Origin: Agitococcus sp.
GTDB lineage: Bacteria; Pseudomonadota; Gammaproteobacteria; Pseudomonadales; Moraxellaceae
Direction: 5' to 3'
Assembly: GCA_030646715.1 (NCBI GenBank)
Contig: JAUSLJ010000013.1
Location: 124,001-188,000 of the forward strand
DNA length: 64,000 nt
Shown here piece by piece: positions 29,598 to 38,837 of the stretch. Position numbers and translations under genes: made by a program. The notes below the pieces were generated by a model. It made no database searches. It saw only the letters and a program-made list of their open reading frames with translations, and was not told the origin of the DNA. Position 1 is the first letter of the stretch. Each line of letters starts with the position of its first letter.

Positions 29598-31631
29598 TCA
29601 TGAGTTATTTAATAAAGCACGTAAATTGGCTAAATGTGCGCCTGCAATTTGTTTCTTTTGCTGAGGTGTTTTTTGGCTGCGTCGGCCTGTCCATTCAAGT
29701 TCGTCTTGTGGCAACTCTTCTAAAAATCGGCTTGGTGTAGTCGAGCGGAAATCACCACCAGACTTTCTTCTTTCAGCTAAAGTCAGTGTTAGGGTTTGTT
29801 TGGCACGAGTAATACCCACATACATTAAGCGGCGTTCTTCTTCGACGGTATCGCTATCAATACTATTACGATGTGGTAATAATTCTTCTTCTAAACCAAT
29901 CATATAAACGTGAGGAAACTCCAAACCTTTAGCTGCGTGCAGTGTCATTAATTGAACTCGGTCACTGTCATCGGCTTCGGCTTGTTGGTCGAGTAAATCA
30001 ATTAACACCAATTTACGAATAATCGTTTCGATGCTTTTGTCATCTTCACTTTCGGCTTTGTTAATCATGCCTTGCACAGAGTTTAACAAAAAGTTGATAT
30101 TTTCTAAGCGCGCTTCAGCCCCTTGAGGCGTAGGCGCGGTTTCACGAATATAATCTTCGTAAGCAATATCGCTGAGTAATTGACGAATTCGCGGTACAGG
30201 ATCGGTACTTTCTAAAATCTCGCGAGCATGATCTTCGAGCCAACTGGCAAATTCGTGTAAATTCACCAAGGCTTTACTTTGGCCTAACGCTTGGCCTAAA
30301 CCCAGCTCACTACAGGCTGTTAATAACGACACACCACGATGTTGAGCGTAACCACCTAGCTTTTCTAAAGTAACAGCACCAATCGAGCGTTTAGGCGTAT
30401 TAATAATACGCAAAAAAGCACTGTCGTCAGTTGGGTTGATAATTAAACGTAAATAACACATCACATCTTTGATTTCTGCGCGTGAATAAAAAGATGTGCC
30501 GCCTGACAGTTTATAAGGCACTTGTAATTCGCGCAGTTGTGTTTCTAAGGCTTTGGCTTGAAAGTTACCGCGATACAAAATGGCATAGTCTTTAAAAGTT
30601 CGACGATTCATCAATTTATGAGTAATTAAATCATTGACGACATATTCGGCCTCGTCGCGATCGGTGGGGCAGGTGACGATGCGAATCATCTCGCCTAAAC
30701 CGTGTTGACTCCAAAGTTTCTTTTCAAACACGTGCGGGTTATTGCCAATCACCGAGTTGGCCGCGTTTAAAATTCGCGCCATAGACCGATAGTTTTGTTC
30801 GAGCTTAATAACTTTTAGGTTAGGGTAATCTTTGGTTAATTCCAGCATGTTTTCAGGTCGCGCACCGCGCCACGCATAGATACTTTGGTCGTCATCACCG
30901 ACCGCTGTTAAACGGCCATTACTGCCAACTAACAGTTTGACCATGAGATATTGTGCAGTATTGGTGTCTTGATATTCGTCTACCAACATATAATGCACAC
31001 GGTCTTGCCATTTTTCGCGAATGGCTTGGTTTTCTTGTAATAGGCGTGTGGGTAGGGCAATTAAGTCATCAAAATCAACGGCATTATAAGCGCGAAGATG
31101 GCGTTGATAACCTTCATAAACCTGCGCCGCCACTAAATCTTCTTTGGTTTGTGCTGTACTAACGGCTTGGACAGGCTGAATTAAATCGTTTTTCCAATCG
31201 GAAATTTTTTTAATAATATATTTTAACGCTTGTTTTTGGTCTGCAGCAGGGCAGTTGTCTTTATGCAAGAGTTCGGACAATAAACGCTGGCAATCATCGG
31301 AATCTAATATAGAAAAATTGTTTTTTAAACCACTGGCGGCTAATTCGTGGCGTAACATCGTTAAGCCTAAGGTATGAAAAGTGGATACCGTTAACCCTTT
31401 GGCTGCTTGTCCGTTAACGAGTTTGCTGACCCGTTCTTTCATCTCCCGTGCGGCTTTATTGGTAAAAGTTACCGCGTAGATTTTATGGGCTTTAATGCCA
31501 CATTCTTCTATTAAATAGGCAATTTTACGGGTGATTACCGAGGTTTTACCTGAGCCTGCGCCTGCTAACACCAGCAGAGGGCCATTGATGTATTTAGCGG
31601 CTTCTTGTTGACGAGGATTAAGATTGTTCAT
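29598..31631 (-). CDS. rep: ATP-dependent DNA helicase Rep
   Basis: A 677-residue superfamily 1A 3'-5' helicase that helps forks past obstacles. Walker A is LAGAGSGKTSVITRK near residue 22, motif II is LVDEYQDTN, motif III GDDDQSIYAWRGA, and motif VI is YVGITRAKQTLTLT. Length and the MNNLNPRQQEAAKYINGP start match Rep better than UvrD or PcrA. The DUF2788 gene follows. The 192 bases upstream carry a palindromic repeat. Confidence 0.94.
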   Translation of the reverse strand: MNNLNPRQQEAAKYINGPLLVLAGAGSGKTSVITRKIAYLIEECGIKAHKIYAVTFTNKAAREMKERVSKLVNGQAAKGLTVSTFHTLGLTMLRHELAASGLKNNFSILDSDDCQRLLSELLHKDNCPAADQKQALKYIIKKISDWKNDLIQPVQAVSTAQTKEDLVAAQVYEGYQRHLRAYNAVDFDDLIALPTRLLQENQAIREKWQDRVHYMLVDEYQDTNTAQYLMVKLLVGSNGRLTAVGDDDQSIYAWRGARPENMLELTKDYPNLKVIKLEQNYRSMARILNAANSVIGNNPHVFEKKLWSQHGLGEMIRIVTCPTDRDEAEYVVNDLITHKLMNRRTFKDYAILYRGNFQAKALETQLRELQVPYKLSGGTSFYSRAEIKDVMCYLRLIINPTDDSAFLRIINTPKRSIGAVTLEKLGGYAQHRGVSLLTACSELGLGQALGQSKALVNLHEFASWLEDHAREILESTDPVPRIRQLLSDIAYEDYIRETAPTPQGAEARLENINFLLNSVQGMINKAESEDDKSIETIIRKLVLIDLLDQQAEADDSDRVQLMTLHAAKGLEFPHVYMIGLEEELLPHRNSIDSDTVEEERRLMYVGITRAKQTLTLTLAERRKSGGDFRSTTPSRFLEELPQDELEWTGRRSQKTPQQKKQIAGAHLANLRALLNNS

Positions 31632-31719
31632 GAGGACAGCAGCAGATAAGAAAAAGCGGCCTCATTGTACGAGGAAGGATGGAGGGGTGCAATTGATTGT
31701 GGTTTTGATTTTGAATTCA

Positions 31720-31810
31720 TTCCCTCCCCTGATAAGGGGTAGGGTTAGGGTGGGGTTCTGCGTCGTAGCAAATAACCCCCTCCCAGCCTCCCCCTTATCA
31801 GGTGGAGGAG
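31720..31810 (-). repeat. CCTCCCC-type palindromic repeat, copy 1
   Basis: Two GC-rich hairpins (around 31723-31740 and 31786-31810) enclose AGGGTTAGGGTGGGGTTCTG at 31741-31760. The same 20 bases occur inverted at 34060-34079 in copy 2. It fills the gap between the rep start and the SDR stop. Confidence 0.85.
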
Positions 31811-31823
31811 TTTTTGTTGATGG

Positions 31824-32666
31824 TTAAGAACGTTTGCCAAACTTATCCATTAAACGATAACCCACTTTAAAAACCGTATCATAATGATTCGGCAATAAGC
31901 GTTGAACGGCATCTAATACCTTAGCATCAGCACCAATCAATAAGCGTTTTTGATTTTTTTCAATGGCGCGGACAATTTGACGAGCTGCTTCTTCCGCTGA
32001 AGTCGAGGCCATTTTATCAAAATCAGCCGCCAATTTTTGTGGGCTAACCGCATGGCCGCTAATATCGTTATGAATACGCGCATGACGAACGATATTGGTT
32101 TTAATGCCACCTGGATGTACACAAGTAACGTGAATTTTAGAGCCGTTTAACTCTTGACGTAGTGACTCAGTAAAGCCTTTAACGGCAAACTTGCTGGCGT
32201 TATAAGCAGATTGAGACGGCACACTGATAATGCCAAAAATGCTAGAAATATTGACGATGTGGGCATCACCTTGTTGTTTGAGTTGCGGCATAAACGCTTC
32301 ACAGCCGTTAACCACGCCCCAAAAGTTAATGTTGAGTACCCACTCAAAGTCTTGACGGCTCATAGTGTCAACATTTTGCGATAGAGCAACACCCGCATTA
32401 TTGATAATGACACTGGCATTACCTAAGGCACGTGAGACATTATCGGCGAAGGTTTGAACTGCTTGGCGATTAGCGACATCAACGGTTGCGCTGTAGACTT
32501 TTACGCCATGAGCAGAGGCAATATCAACGGTTTTTTGTAGGTTGTCGGCGTTAACATCACACAAGGCTAAATGTGCGCCTTGTGCCGCGAGTTGTAGGGC
32601 TAGGGCACGACCAATGCCTGAACCTGCGCCTGTTACCACAACCACTTTATTGGCTAAACTTTTCAT
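31824..32666 (-). CDS. Short-chain dehydrogenase/reductase
   Basis: A 280-residue classical SDR with TGAGSGIGRALA at the cofactor site, NNAG, and the Ser-Tyr-Lys triad (NISSIFGIISVPSQSAYNASK). The C-terminal part (LIGADAKVLDAVQRLLPNHYD) matches SDRs often annotated as acetoin or lipid-type dehydrogenases; the substrate is unknown. The ATG at 32666 follows GAGGG; one at 32678 has no ribosome site. It is divergent from gcvT and flanked by the two inverted repeat copies. Confidence 0.88.
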   Translation of the reverse strand: MKSLANKVVVVTGAGSGIGRALALQLAAQGAHLALCDVNADNLQKTVDIASAHGVKVYSATVDVANRQAVQTFADNVSRALGNASVIINNAGVALSQNVDTMSRQDFEWVLNINFWGVVNGCEAFMPQLKQQGDAHIVNISSIFGIISVPSQSAYNASKFAVKGFTESLRQELNGSKIHVTCVHPGGIKTNIVRHARIHNDISGHAVSPQKLAADFDKMASTSAEEAARQIVRAIEKNQKRLLIGADAKVLDAVQRLLPNHYDTVFKVGYRLMDKFGKRS

Positions 32667-32802
32667 GAAAACCCTCATATCTTTATATTAGGAGTGACGG
32701 TGTTATCGTCTTGATCGTCAAGCATGACTGCACGACTTAAATTTTTTCTATGTCGTTTTAGAGTATCAATCTGGCGACAAAAAGCTAGTACCAACGTGCA
32801 AG

Positions 32803-32877
32803 ATTTTAGTGAACGCAGCGTCACTGATAAAAAGGGCTTTTGTCCTGTCAGTTTATGTAGTGGCATGACGCTAAAAT
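32803..32877. other. Nested dyad in front of gcvT
   Basis: AGCGTCA (32817-32823) pairs with TGACGCT (32866-32872); inside, CTGA (32824-32827) pairs with TCAG (32848-32851); outside, ATTTTAG (32803-32809) pairs with CTAAAAT (32871-32877) in an alternative register. It ends 34 bases before the gcvT start. It lacks glycine riboswitch motifs. It could be a repeat remnant, an operator or an mRNA leader structure. Confidence 0.5.
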
Positions 32878-32911
32878 GTGTAAAATACGCGCCGCAAAAC
32901 TGGAGAGCCTT

Positions 32912-33997
32912 ATGGGACACAAAACCGCACTTTACGGCGAACATCTCGCCCTCAATGCTCGCATTGTTGATTTTGGTGGTTGGGATATGCCTGTACAATA
33001 CACGTCGGTATTGGCAGAGCATCATGCGGTACGCCGCTCCGTCGGTATGTTTGATGTCTCACACATGACTTTTTTAGAGTTGACAGGGCCTGATGCAGTT
33101 GCCTATTTGCAACGTATTTTGGCGAATGATGTCGCTCGTCTAAAAATCGCAGGTAAAGCATTATATTCAGGCATGTTAAATGAACAAGGCGGCGTGATTG
33201 ACGATTTAATCGTTTATGCTCCTACCGTTCAACAGCCTAATATTTGGCGTGTGATTGTGAATTGTGGCACGCACGATAAAGACCTCGCGTGGATGCAAGC
33301 TCATGCAGCTAACTTCCGTGTCAGTTTAAAAGAGCGGACTGATTTAGCAATGTTGGCCGTCCAAGGGCCTAAAGCCTATCGTGTGGTCAGTGATATTTTA
33401 GGTGCAGAAGCAGGCGCAATTATTCAATCGTTAAAGGTCTTTCAAGGCCGTGAATATAACGACTGGTTTATTGCTCGTACAGGTTACACCGGTGAAGAAG
33501 GTTTAGAAATTCTTGTTCCTGAAGCCGAAGTTGCCGCCTTTTGGCAAAAATTATTAACCGCAGGGGTATTGCCTTGTGGTTTAGCCGCGCGTGATACCTT
33601 GCGTTTAGAAGCGGGTATGAATTTGTACGGAAATGAAATGACTGATGATGTATCGCCCTTGACCGCTAATATGGCATGGACGATTGCTTGGGATCATGAT
33701 TTTATTGGCAAAGCAGCCTTGTTAGCCGAAAATGAAGCGGGCGTTAAAGCACAGCTTGTGGGTTTGGTCTTGCAAGATAAAGGTGTATTGCGTTCCCATC
33801 AAAAAGTGATTATCGACGGTGTTGGCGAAGGTGAAACGACTTCAGGTACGTTTTCACCAACGATGGAAAAGTCCATTGCTTTAGCCCGTATTCCTGCTGG
33901 TGACTATAACCAAGTGTGGGTAGAAATTCGCGGTAAACGTTTAGCCGCAACAGTCGTCAAGCCGCCCTTTGTGCGTCTTGGTAAAGTGTTAGTGTAA
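32912..33997 (+). CDS. gcvT: Glycine cleavage system T protein (aminomethyltransferase)
   Basis: Transfers the methylene group from aminomethyl-lipoyl-GcvH to THF, releasing ammonia. The 361-residue protein shows ARIVDFGGWDMPVQY, MFDVSHMTF, and RTGYTGEEGLEILVP as in bacterial GcvT. TGGAGAG precedes the ATG at 32912; an in-frame ATG 36 bases upstream lacks a site. gcvH follows after 133 bases that are mostly a palindromic repeat. Confidence 0.96.
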   Translation: MGHKTALYGEHLALNARIVDFGGWDMPVQYTSVLAEHHAVRRSVGMFDVSHMTFLELTGPDAVAYLQRILANDVARLKIAGKALYSGMLNEQGGVIDDLIVYAPTVQQPNIWRVIVNCGTHDKDLAWMQAHAANFRVSLKERTDLAMLAVQGPKAYRVVSDILGAEAGAIIQSLKVFQGREYNDWFIARTGYTGEEGLEILVPEAEVAAFWQKLLTAGVLPCGLAARDTLRLEAGMNLYGNEMTDDVSPLTANMAWTIAWDHDFIGKAALLAENEAGVKAQLVGLVLQDKGVLRSHQKVIIDGVGEGETTSGTFSPTMEKSIALARIPAGDYNQVWVEIRGKRLAATVVKPPFVRLGKVLV

Positions 33998-34008
33998 CAA
34001 AATATCAG

Positions 34009-34099
34009 TTCCTCCCCCTGTTTTAGGGGGAGGCTAGGAGGGGGTTGGTCGCTGTGACACAGAACCCCACCCTAACCCTCCCCTAAATTAGGGGAGGGA
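34009..34099 (+). repeat. CCTCCCC-type palindromic repeat, copy 2
   Basis: It consists of a hairpin CCTCCCCCTGTTTTAGGGGGAGG, given here by its arms CCTCCCCCT and AGGGGGAGG, a middle containing CAGAACCCCACCCTAACCCT, and a second hairpin CTCCCCT/AGGGGAG. It is the inverse of copy 1 at 31720-31810. It lies between gcvT and gcvH and could terminate, or protect, the transcript there. Confidence 0.85.
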
Positions 34100-34130
34100 A
34101 TATCTTTTAATCTGTTGAAGAGAGATAACC

Positions 34131-34520
34131 ATGAGCAATACTCCTACTGACTTAAAATATGCCACTAGCCACGAATGGGCACGTTTAGACGGCGACATTA
34201 TCACCGTTGGTATTACCGACCATGCCCAAGAAGCCTTAGGCGACTTAGTGTTTGTTGAGTTGCCAGAAGTCGGCGATACCGTCAATGCAGGCGACGAAGC
34301 GGGTGTTGTTGAGTCGGTAAAAGCGGCTTCCGATATTTACGCACCTGTATCGGGTGAAGTGGTAGAAATTAATCCAGCACTCGAAGATACCCCTGAATTA
34401 ATTAACTCTGACCCGTACGGTGAAGGTTGGATGTATAAAATTAAAGTCAGCGATTTGGCTGAATTAGATGACATGATGTCTGCCGATGAGTACGACGCTC
34501 AAGTGTCTGCTGAGCACTAA
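34131..34520 (+). CDS. gcvH: Glycine cleavage system H protein
   Basis: Lipoyl carrier protein of the glycine cleavage complex, 129 residues. The lipoylated residue is Lys64 in [17 protein letters not shown]. The N-terminal [23 protein letters not shown] pattern, seen here, is diagnostic. AGAGAG precedes the ATG. It sits between gcvT and gcvPA and works with both. Confidence 0.97.
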   Translation: MSNTPTDLKYATSHEWARLDGDIITVGITDHAQEALGDLVFVELPEVGDTVNAGDEAGVVESVKAASDIYAPVSGEVVEINPALEDTPELINSDPYGEGWMYKIKVSDLAELDDMMSADEYDAQVSAEH

Positions 34521-34641
34521 GTAAAACGCTGTTTTACCGATGTGTCAGGGTGGGGTCACACTCACCCTCGTTTTATGCTGTATCTGTTCGTTCCTTGTTT
34601 AAGATGGATTTATCATCCTTCTCATATCTGAGCAAAGTCCC

Positions 34642-36009
34642 ATGCCATTTATTCCGCACACGCAAGCCGATGTCCGCGCGATGCTCGACACTATTGGTGT
34701 TGACACGGTCAGCGCGTTATTTGACGAAATTCCTGCCCATTTACGCTGTCAGCCATTAACGGCTATTCCTGATGGTTTAACCGAAATGGAAGCCCTGCGC
34801 GTGATGCAAGAGCGCAGCAGCCAAGATGCAGGTGCCTTGTGTTTTATTGGTGCAGGTGCGTATGAGCATCATATTCCTGCGGTGGTGTGGGATATTGTTG
34901 CCCGTGGCGAATTTATGACCGCCTATACCCCATATCAAGCGGAAGCGTCACAAGGGACGTTGCAGGTTATTTACGAATTCCAAAGTATGATGGCGCATAT
35001 TACGGGAATGGACGTCTGTAATGCCTCAGTATATGACGGTGCATCAGGTTTAGCCGAAGCGGTATTGATGGCCATTCGTGCGCATCGTAAATCAAAATCG
35101 AAACGTATTTTAGTGCCGCGTACGGTCTCCCCATTATATCGTGATGCCGTAAAATCCATTGTTGAGATGCAAGGCATTGAATTAGTTGAGTTGGATTATC
35201 AACATCAAAGTGGTGCGATTGACCCTGCTAGTTTAGCTCAGTACGAAGGCCAAGACTTTGCCGCTTTAGTCATTCCATTCCCGAACTTTTTTGGAGTTTT
35301 GGAAGATGTTGACGCATTAACGCGTTGGGCAGAAGCGAATAATATTTTTGTCATTGCTGTCGTTAACCCAATGGCATTGTCGATTTTAACACCGCCGCGT
35401 GAGTGGGGTGAAAACGGTGCAGATATTGTCGTTGGCGAAGGTCAACCGTTTGGTATTCCTTTATCGTCGGGCGGCCCTTATGTCGGCTTCTTGTGCTGTA
35501 AACAAGCGCACGTTCGTCAAATGCCGGGTCGGATTATTGGTCGTACCGTAGACTTAGAAGGCAAAGAAGGTTTCACCTTAACCTTGCAAGCGCGTGAACA
35601 GCATATTCGTCGTGCCAAAGCCACTTCCAATATTTGTACTAATCAAGGTCTCGCCATGACCGCCGCCACTATCTATTTAAGTTTGATGGGTGCAGAAGGT
35701 TTGGAGCGTGTCGCTTTAGCATCTCACCATAATATTCGTCAGTTAACTGAAAAACTAAGCCAAGTGAATGGTGTTGAAGCTGTTTTCACTCGTCCAGTAT
35801 TTCATGAAACGGTCATTAAACTCAGCAAGCCTGTTGCCCCTGTATTGGCCGCAATGGCGCAAAATGGCGTGTTAGCGGGTTTTGATTTGTCGGTTGATTA
35901 TCCAGAGTTGGGTAATGCTTTAGTCGTTTGTGCCACTGAAACCAAAAACGATGCTGATTTAAACCGTTTTGTGCAAGTATTGGCACAAGCATTGGCGAGT
36001 GTGGAGTAA
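34642..36009 (+). CDS. gcvPA: Glycine dehydrogenase (decarboxylating) subunit 1
   Basis: N-terminal half of a split P protein, 455 residues, which with GcvPB decarboxylates glycine and loads the aminomethyl group on GcvH. It begins [19 protein letters not shown], as in family members, and has the [14 protein letters not shown] and [19 protein letters not shown] blocks. It does not carry the PLP lysine, which is on subunit 2. gcvPB starts four bases after the stop. Confidence 0.95.
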   Translation: MPFIPHTQADVRAMLDTIGVDTVSALFDEIPAHLRCQPLTAIPDGLTEMEALRVMQERSSQDAGALCFIGAGAYEHHIPAVVWDIVARGEFMTAYTPYQAEASQGTLQVIYEFQSMMAHITGMDVCNASVYDGASGLAEAVLMAIRAHRKSKSKRILVPRTVSPLYRDAVKSIVEMQGIELVELDYQHQSGAIDPASLAQYEGQDFAALVIPFPNFFGVLEDVDALTRWAEANNIFVIAVVNPMALSILTPPREWGENGADIVVGEGQPFGIPLSSGGPYVGFLCCKQAHVRQMPGRIIGRTVDLEGKEGFTLTLQAREQHIRRAKATSNICTNQGLAMTAATIYLSLMGAEGLERVALASHHNIRQLTEKLSQVNGVEAVFTRPVFHETVIKLSKPVAPVLAAMAQNGVLAGFDLSVDYPELGNALVVCATETKNDADLNRFVQVLAQALASVE

Positions 36010-36013
36010 GAAC

Positions 36014-37474
36014 ATGACTTTAATTTATGACCGTTCACAAGAAGGCCGTTTTGCGACCGCCCAAGCACCACAAATTCGTCAAGATGCCAGCGATATTCCT
36101 GCCGAATTTCGCCGTCAAAAACGTGCGTTATTGCCTGAAGTCTCTGAGTTGCAAGTAGTACGTCATTACACCAATTTGTCGCGCAAAAACTTCAGTATTG
36201 ATACCCAGTTTTATCCGCTTGGCTCCTGTACCATGAAGTACAACCCACGTGGCGCACACAAAGGCGCAATGATGTCGGGCTTTTTAGGTCGTCATCCTTT
36301 AGCGCCTGTCACGCATTCCCAAGGTTACTTGGCGTGTATGTACGACTTGCAAGAAGTGCTGAAAGAAGTGACAGGCATGAAAGGCGTGTCCATGACTCCC
36401 GCCGCAGGCGCGCAAGGTGAGTTTGCAGGTGTGGCGATGATTCGTGCTTATCACCAATCACGTCAAGACGATGCCCGTACCGAGATGATTATTCCCGTCA
36501 CGGCACATGGCACAAACCCAGCCACTGCCATTATGTGTGGTTATAAAGTCCGTGAAATTCCCGTGTTGGCGAATGGGGATGTTGATGTTGAAGCCTTAAA
36601 AGCAGCCGTTGGCCCACAAACAGCGGGTTTGATGATGACCAATCCTTCAACCTGTGGTGTTTTTGACCAACAGATTGATTTAATTGCCGAAATCGTCCAT
36701 GAAGCAGGCGGCTTGTTGTATTACGATGGCGCAAACCTGAATGCAATTTTGGGTAAAGTTCGCCCCGGTGATATGGGTTTTGATGTGTTACACATGAACT
36801 TGCATAAAACCTTTGCTACACCTCACGGTGGCGGTGGGCCGGGTGCAGGTCCTGTCGGTGTGGGTGAGCGTTTATTGCCCTTTTTGCCGACACCAATTGT
36901 GGGCAAAGAAGCCGATGGTAGCTATCGTTGGTTAGATAAAAAAGACCTGCCACATAGCATTGGACGTATGTCTGCCTATATGGGTAATGCAGGCGTGTTA
37001 TTGCGCGCTTATTTTTATGCAGCCGTACTTGGCCGTGAAGGTTTACATCGTGTGGGTGAATATTCCACGCTCAATGCTAATTACTTGATGCACAAAATGG
37101 CACAAGCCGGCTTCCAATTAGCGTATCCTGAACGTCGTGCAACCCATGAGTTTATTATTACTTTTGCTAAAGAAGCAAAAACATTAGGCGTATCAGCAAT
37201 GGATATTGCTAAGCGTTTACTGGATTACGGTTTTCATGCCCCAACGACTTATTTTCCGCTGATTGTGCCTGAATGTTTCTTAATTGAACCGACAGAAACC
37301 GAAGCAAAAGATGAGTTAGATAACTTTGCCGCCGCTTTGGTATTGATTTTGGAAGAAGCCAAAAACGAGCCTGAGCTGGTAAAAAGTGCGCCTCATCGCT
37401 TGCCTGTTCGTCGTTTAGATGATGTTCGTGCCGCGCGTGAGTTGGATTTGGTGTGGCAGCCTAAAGTTAAGTAA
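36014..37474 (+). CDS. gcvPB: Glycine dehydrogenase (decarboxylating) subunit 2
   Basis: PLP-binding half of the split P protein, 486 residues. The PLP lysine is in [21 protein letters not shown], and [13 protein letters not shown] is the usual N-terminal mark. The ATG at 36014 follows GGAGTAAG. Pseudomonas and Acinetobacter have, to my knowledge, a fused GcvP of about 950 residues, so the split form is a useful lineage marker. A terminator closes the gcv block. Confidence 0.96.
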   Translation: MTLIYDRSQEGRFATAQAPQIRQDASDIPAEFRRQKRALLPEVSELQVVRHYTNLSRKNFSIDTQFYPLGSCTMKYNPRGAHKGAMMSGFLGRHPLAPVTHSQGYLACMYDLQEVLKEVTGMKGVSMTPAAGAQGEFAGVAMIRAYHQSRQDDARTEMIIPVTAHGTNPATAIMCGYKVREIPVLANGDVDVEALKAAVGPQTAGLMMTNPSTCGVFDQQIDLIAEIVHEAGGLLYYDGANLNAILGKVRPGDMGFDVLHMNLHKTFATPHGGGGPGAGPVGVGERLLPFLPTPIVGKEADGSYRWLDKKDLPHSIGRMSAYMGNAGVLLRAYFYAAVLGREGLHRVGEYSTLNANYLMHKMAQAGFQLAYPERRATHEFIITFAKEAKTLGVSAMDIAKRLLDYGFHAPTTYFPLIVPECFLIEPTETEAKDELDNFAAALVLILEEAKNEPELVKSAPHRLPVRRLDDVRAARELDLVWQPKVK

Positions 37475-37552
37475 TCCGCTTTTGTCTTGCGGTGTATTTT
37501 CAGCCGCAGGCGATATTAGCCAAATTTAAAACAGCCATTTTAGAATTTTATC

Positions 37553-37582
37553 AAAGGCGCAACTGATTGCGCCTTTTGTTTT
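37553..37582 (+). terminator. Rho-independent terminator after gcvPB
   Basis: AAAGGCGCAA and TTGCGCCTTT form a 10-bp stem with a four-base loop followed by TTGTTTT. It ends about 12 bases before the rlmI start. Confidence 0.85.
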
Positions 37583-37594
37583 ACAGGACAAAAG

Positions 37595-38782
37595 ATGAAA
37601 ACCCTCTCCCTAAAAAAATACGAAGACCGTCGTTTACGCGAAGGCCATTTATGGATTTACTCCAACGAAGTCGATACTGCCAAAACGCCATTAAAAACTT
37701 TAACCGCAGGTGAGCAAGTTTTTATTGAAGACTTTGCAGGCAAAAAACTGGGCATTGCTACCGTAAGTCCAACTTCTTTAATTTGTGCGCGTTTAATTAG
37801 CCGCGATATTAAACATCCGCTCGATAAGTCATTAATTGTCTATCGCTTAAATCAGGCATTGAGCTTACGTGAGCGTTTTTATGATGAGCCATTTTACCGT
37901 TTAGTGTATGGCGATAGCGATGGCTTATGTGGTTTGGTCGTCGATCGCTTTGGTGATTATTGTGTCGTGCAAACGACGACAGTGGGTATGGAATTGCTCA
38001 AAGATGACATTGTGCAAGCTTTAGTAAAAGTGCTGAATCCTGTCGGTATCTTGTTTAAAAATGATAGCAAAGCGCGAGCCTTTGAAGGCTTAGAGTCTTA
38101 TATCGAAGTGGCTTATGGCGATGTGCCTAAGTTATTACCGTTGGTCGAAAACGGTGTGAAGTTTTTAGCCCCTGCTCATGAAGGCCAAAAAACGGGTTGG
38201 TTTTATGATCACCGCGAATCACGCGAGCAACTACGTCGTTTAGTTAAAGGTAAACGAGTGTTAGATGTGTTTTCTTATGCAGGCAGTTGGGGCGTGCAAG
38301 CCGCAGCGTTTGGTGCTGCCGAAGTTACTTGCGTTGATGCTTCTGAGTTTGCACTTGATATCGTCAAACAAAATGCCGCATTAAATGGCGTGGGCGATAA
38401 AGTTAAAACCTTACAAGGTGATGCCTTTCAAGTGTTAGCTGAGTTGAAGCAGCAAGGTGAACAGTTTGATGTCATTATTTTAGACCCACCTGCGTTTATG
38501 CAAAAACGTAAAGACCATGCCAATGGATTGTTAGCCTATCGTCGTGTCAATGAATTAGCGATGCGTTTGTTAGTGCGTGATGGTTTATTAGTATCGGGTT
38601 CGTGTTCTATGCATTTGACGAGAGACGAGTTGGTGGATGTAATCCGTGGCGCAAGTCGTCATTTAGATAAGTCGGCACAGATTGTCTTTATTGGTGGTCA
38701 AGGGCCAGATCACCCGATTCATCCTGCAATTCCTGAAACCTCGTATTTAAAGTGTGTGATTGCACGGGTGTTGGGAGCTTAG
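37595..38782 (+). CDS. rlmI: 23S rRNA (cytosine-1962-C5)-methyltransferase RlmI
   Basis: SAM-dependent enzyme that methylates C1962 of 23S rRNA. The 395-residue protein has an N-terminal PUA domain (RRLREGHLWIYSNEV), a central EEHI-type region (GDSDGLCGLVVDRFGDY) and the Rossmann methyltransferase domain with VLDVFSYAGSWGV and the catalytic region ILDPPAFMQKRK. AGGA stands before the ATG. It is monocistronic between two hairpin terminators. Confidence 0.92.
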   Translation: MKTLSLKKYEDRRLREGHLWIYSNEVDTAKTPLKTLTAGEQVFIEDFAGKKLGIATVSPTSLICARLISRDIKHPLDKSLIVYRLNQALSLRERFYDEPFYRLVYGDSDGLCGLVVDRFGDYCVVQTTTVGMELLKDDIVQALVKVLNPVGILFKNDSKARAFEGLESYIEVAYGDVPKLLPLVENGVKFLAPAHEGQKTGWFYDHRESREQLRRLVKGKRVLDVFSYAGSWGVQAAAFGAAEVTCVDASEFALDIVKQNAALNGVGDKVKTLQGDAFQVLAELKQQGEQFDVIILDPPAFMQKRKDHANGLLAYRRVNELAMRLLVRDGLLVSGSCSMHLTRDELVDVIRGASRHLDKSAQIVFIGGQGPDHPIHPAIPETSYLKCVIARVLGA

Positions 38783-38796
38783 GTTGTAGAAAAGCA

Positions 38797-38818
38797 AAGG
38801 GCATCGAAAGATGCCCTT
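38797..38818. terminator. Bidirectional hairpin terminator
   Basis: AAGGGCATC and GATGCCCTT form a 9-bp stem with a GAAA tetraloop, followed by TTTT on the plus strand and by TGCTTTTCT on the minus strand. It separates rlmI from the convergent lipoprotein gene. Confidence 0.85.
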
Positions 38819-38837
38819 AATTTTATAAAATTTAGTT

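Noticed and set aside
32667-32911. Glycine riboswitch before gcvT
   Set aside because: The conserved aptamer cores were not found; only GGAGAG, which is the gcvT ribosome site, matched.
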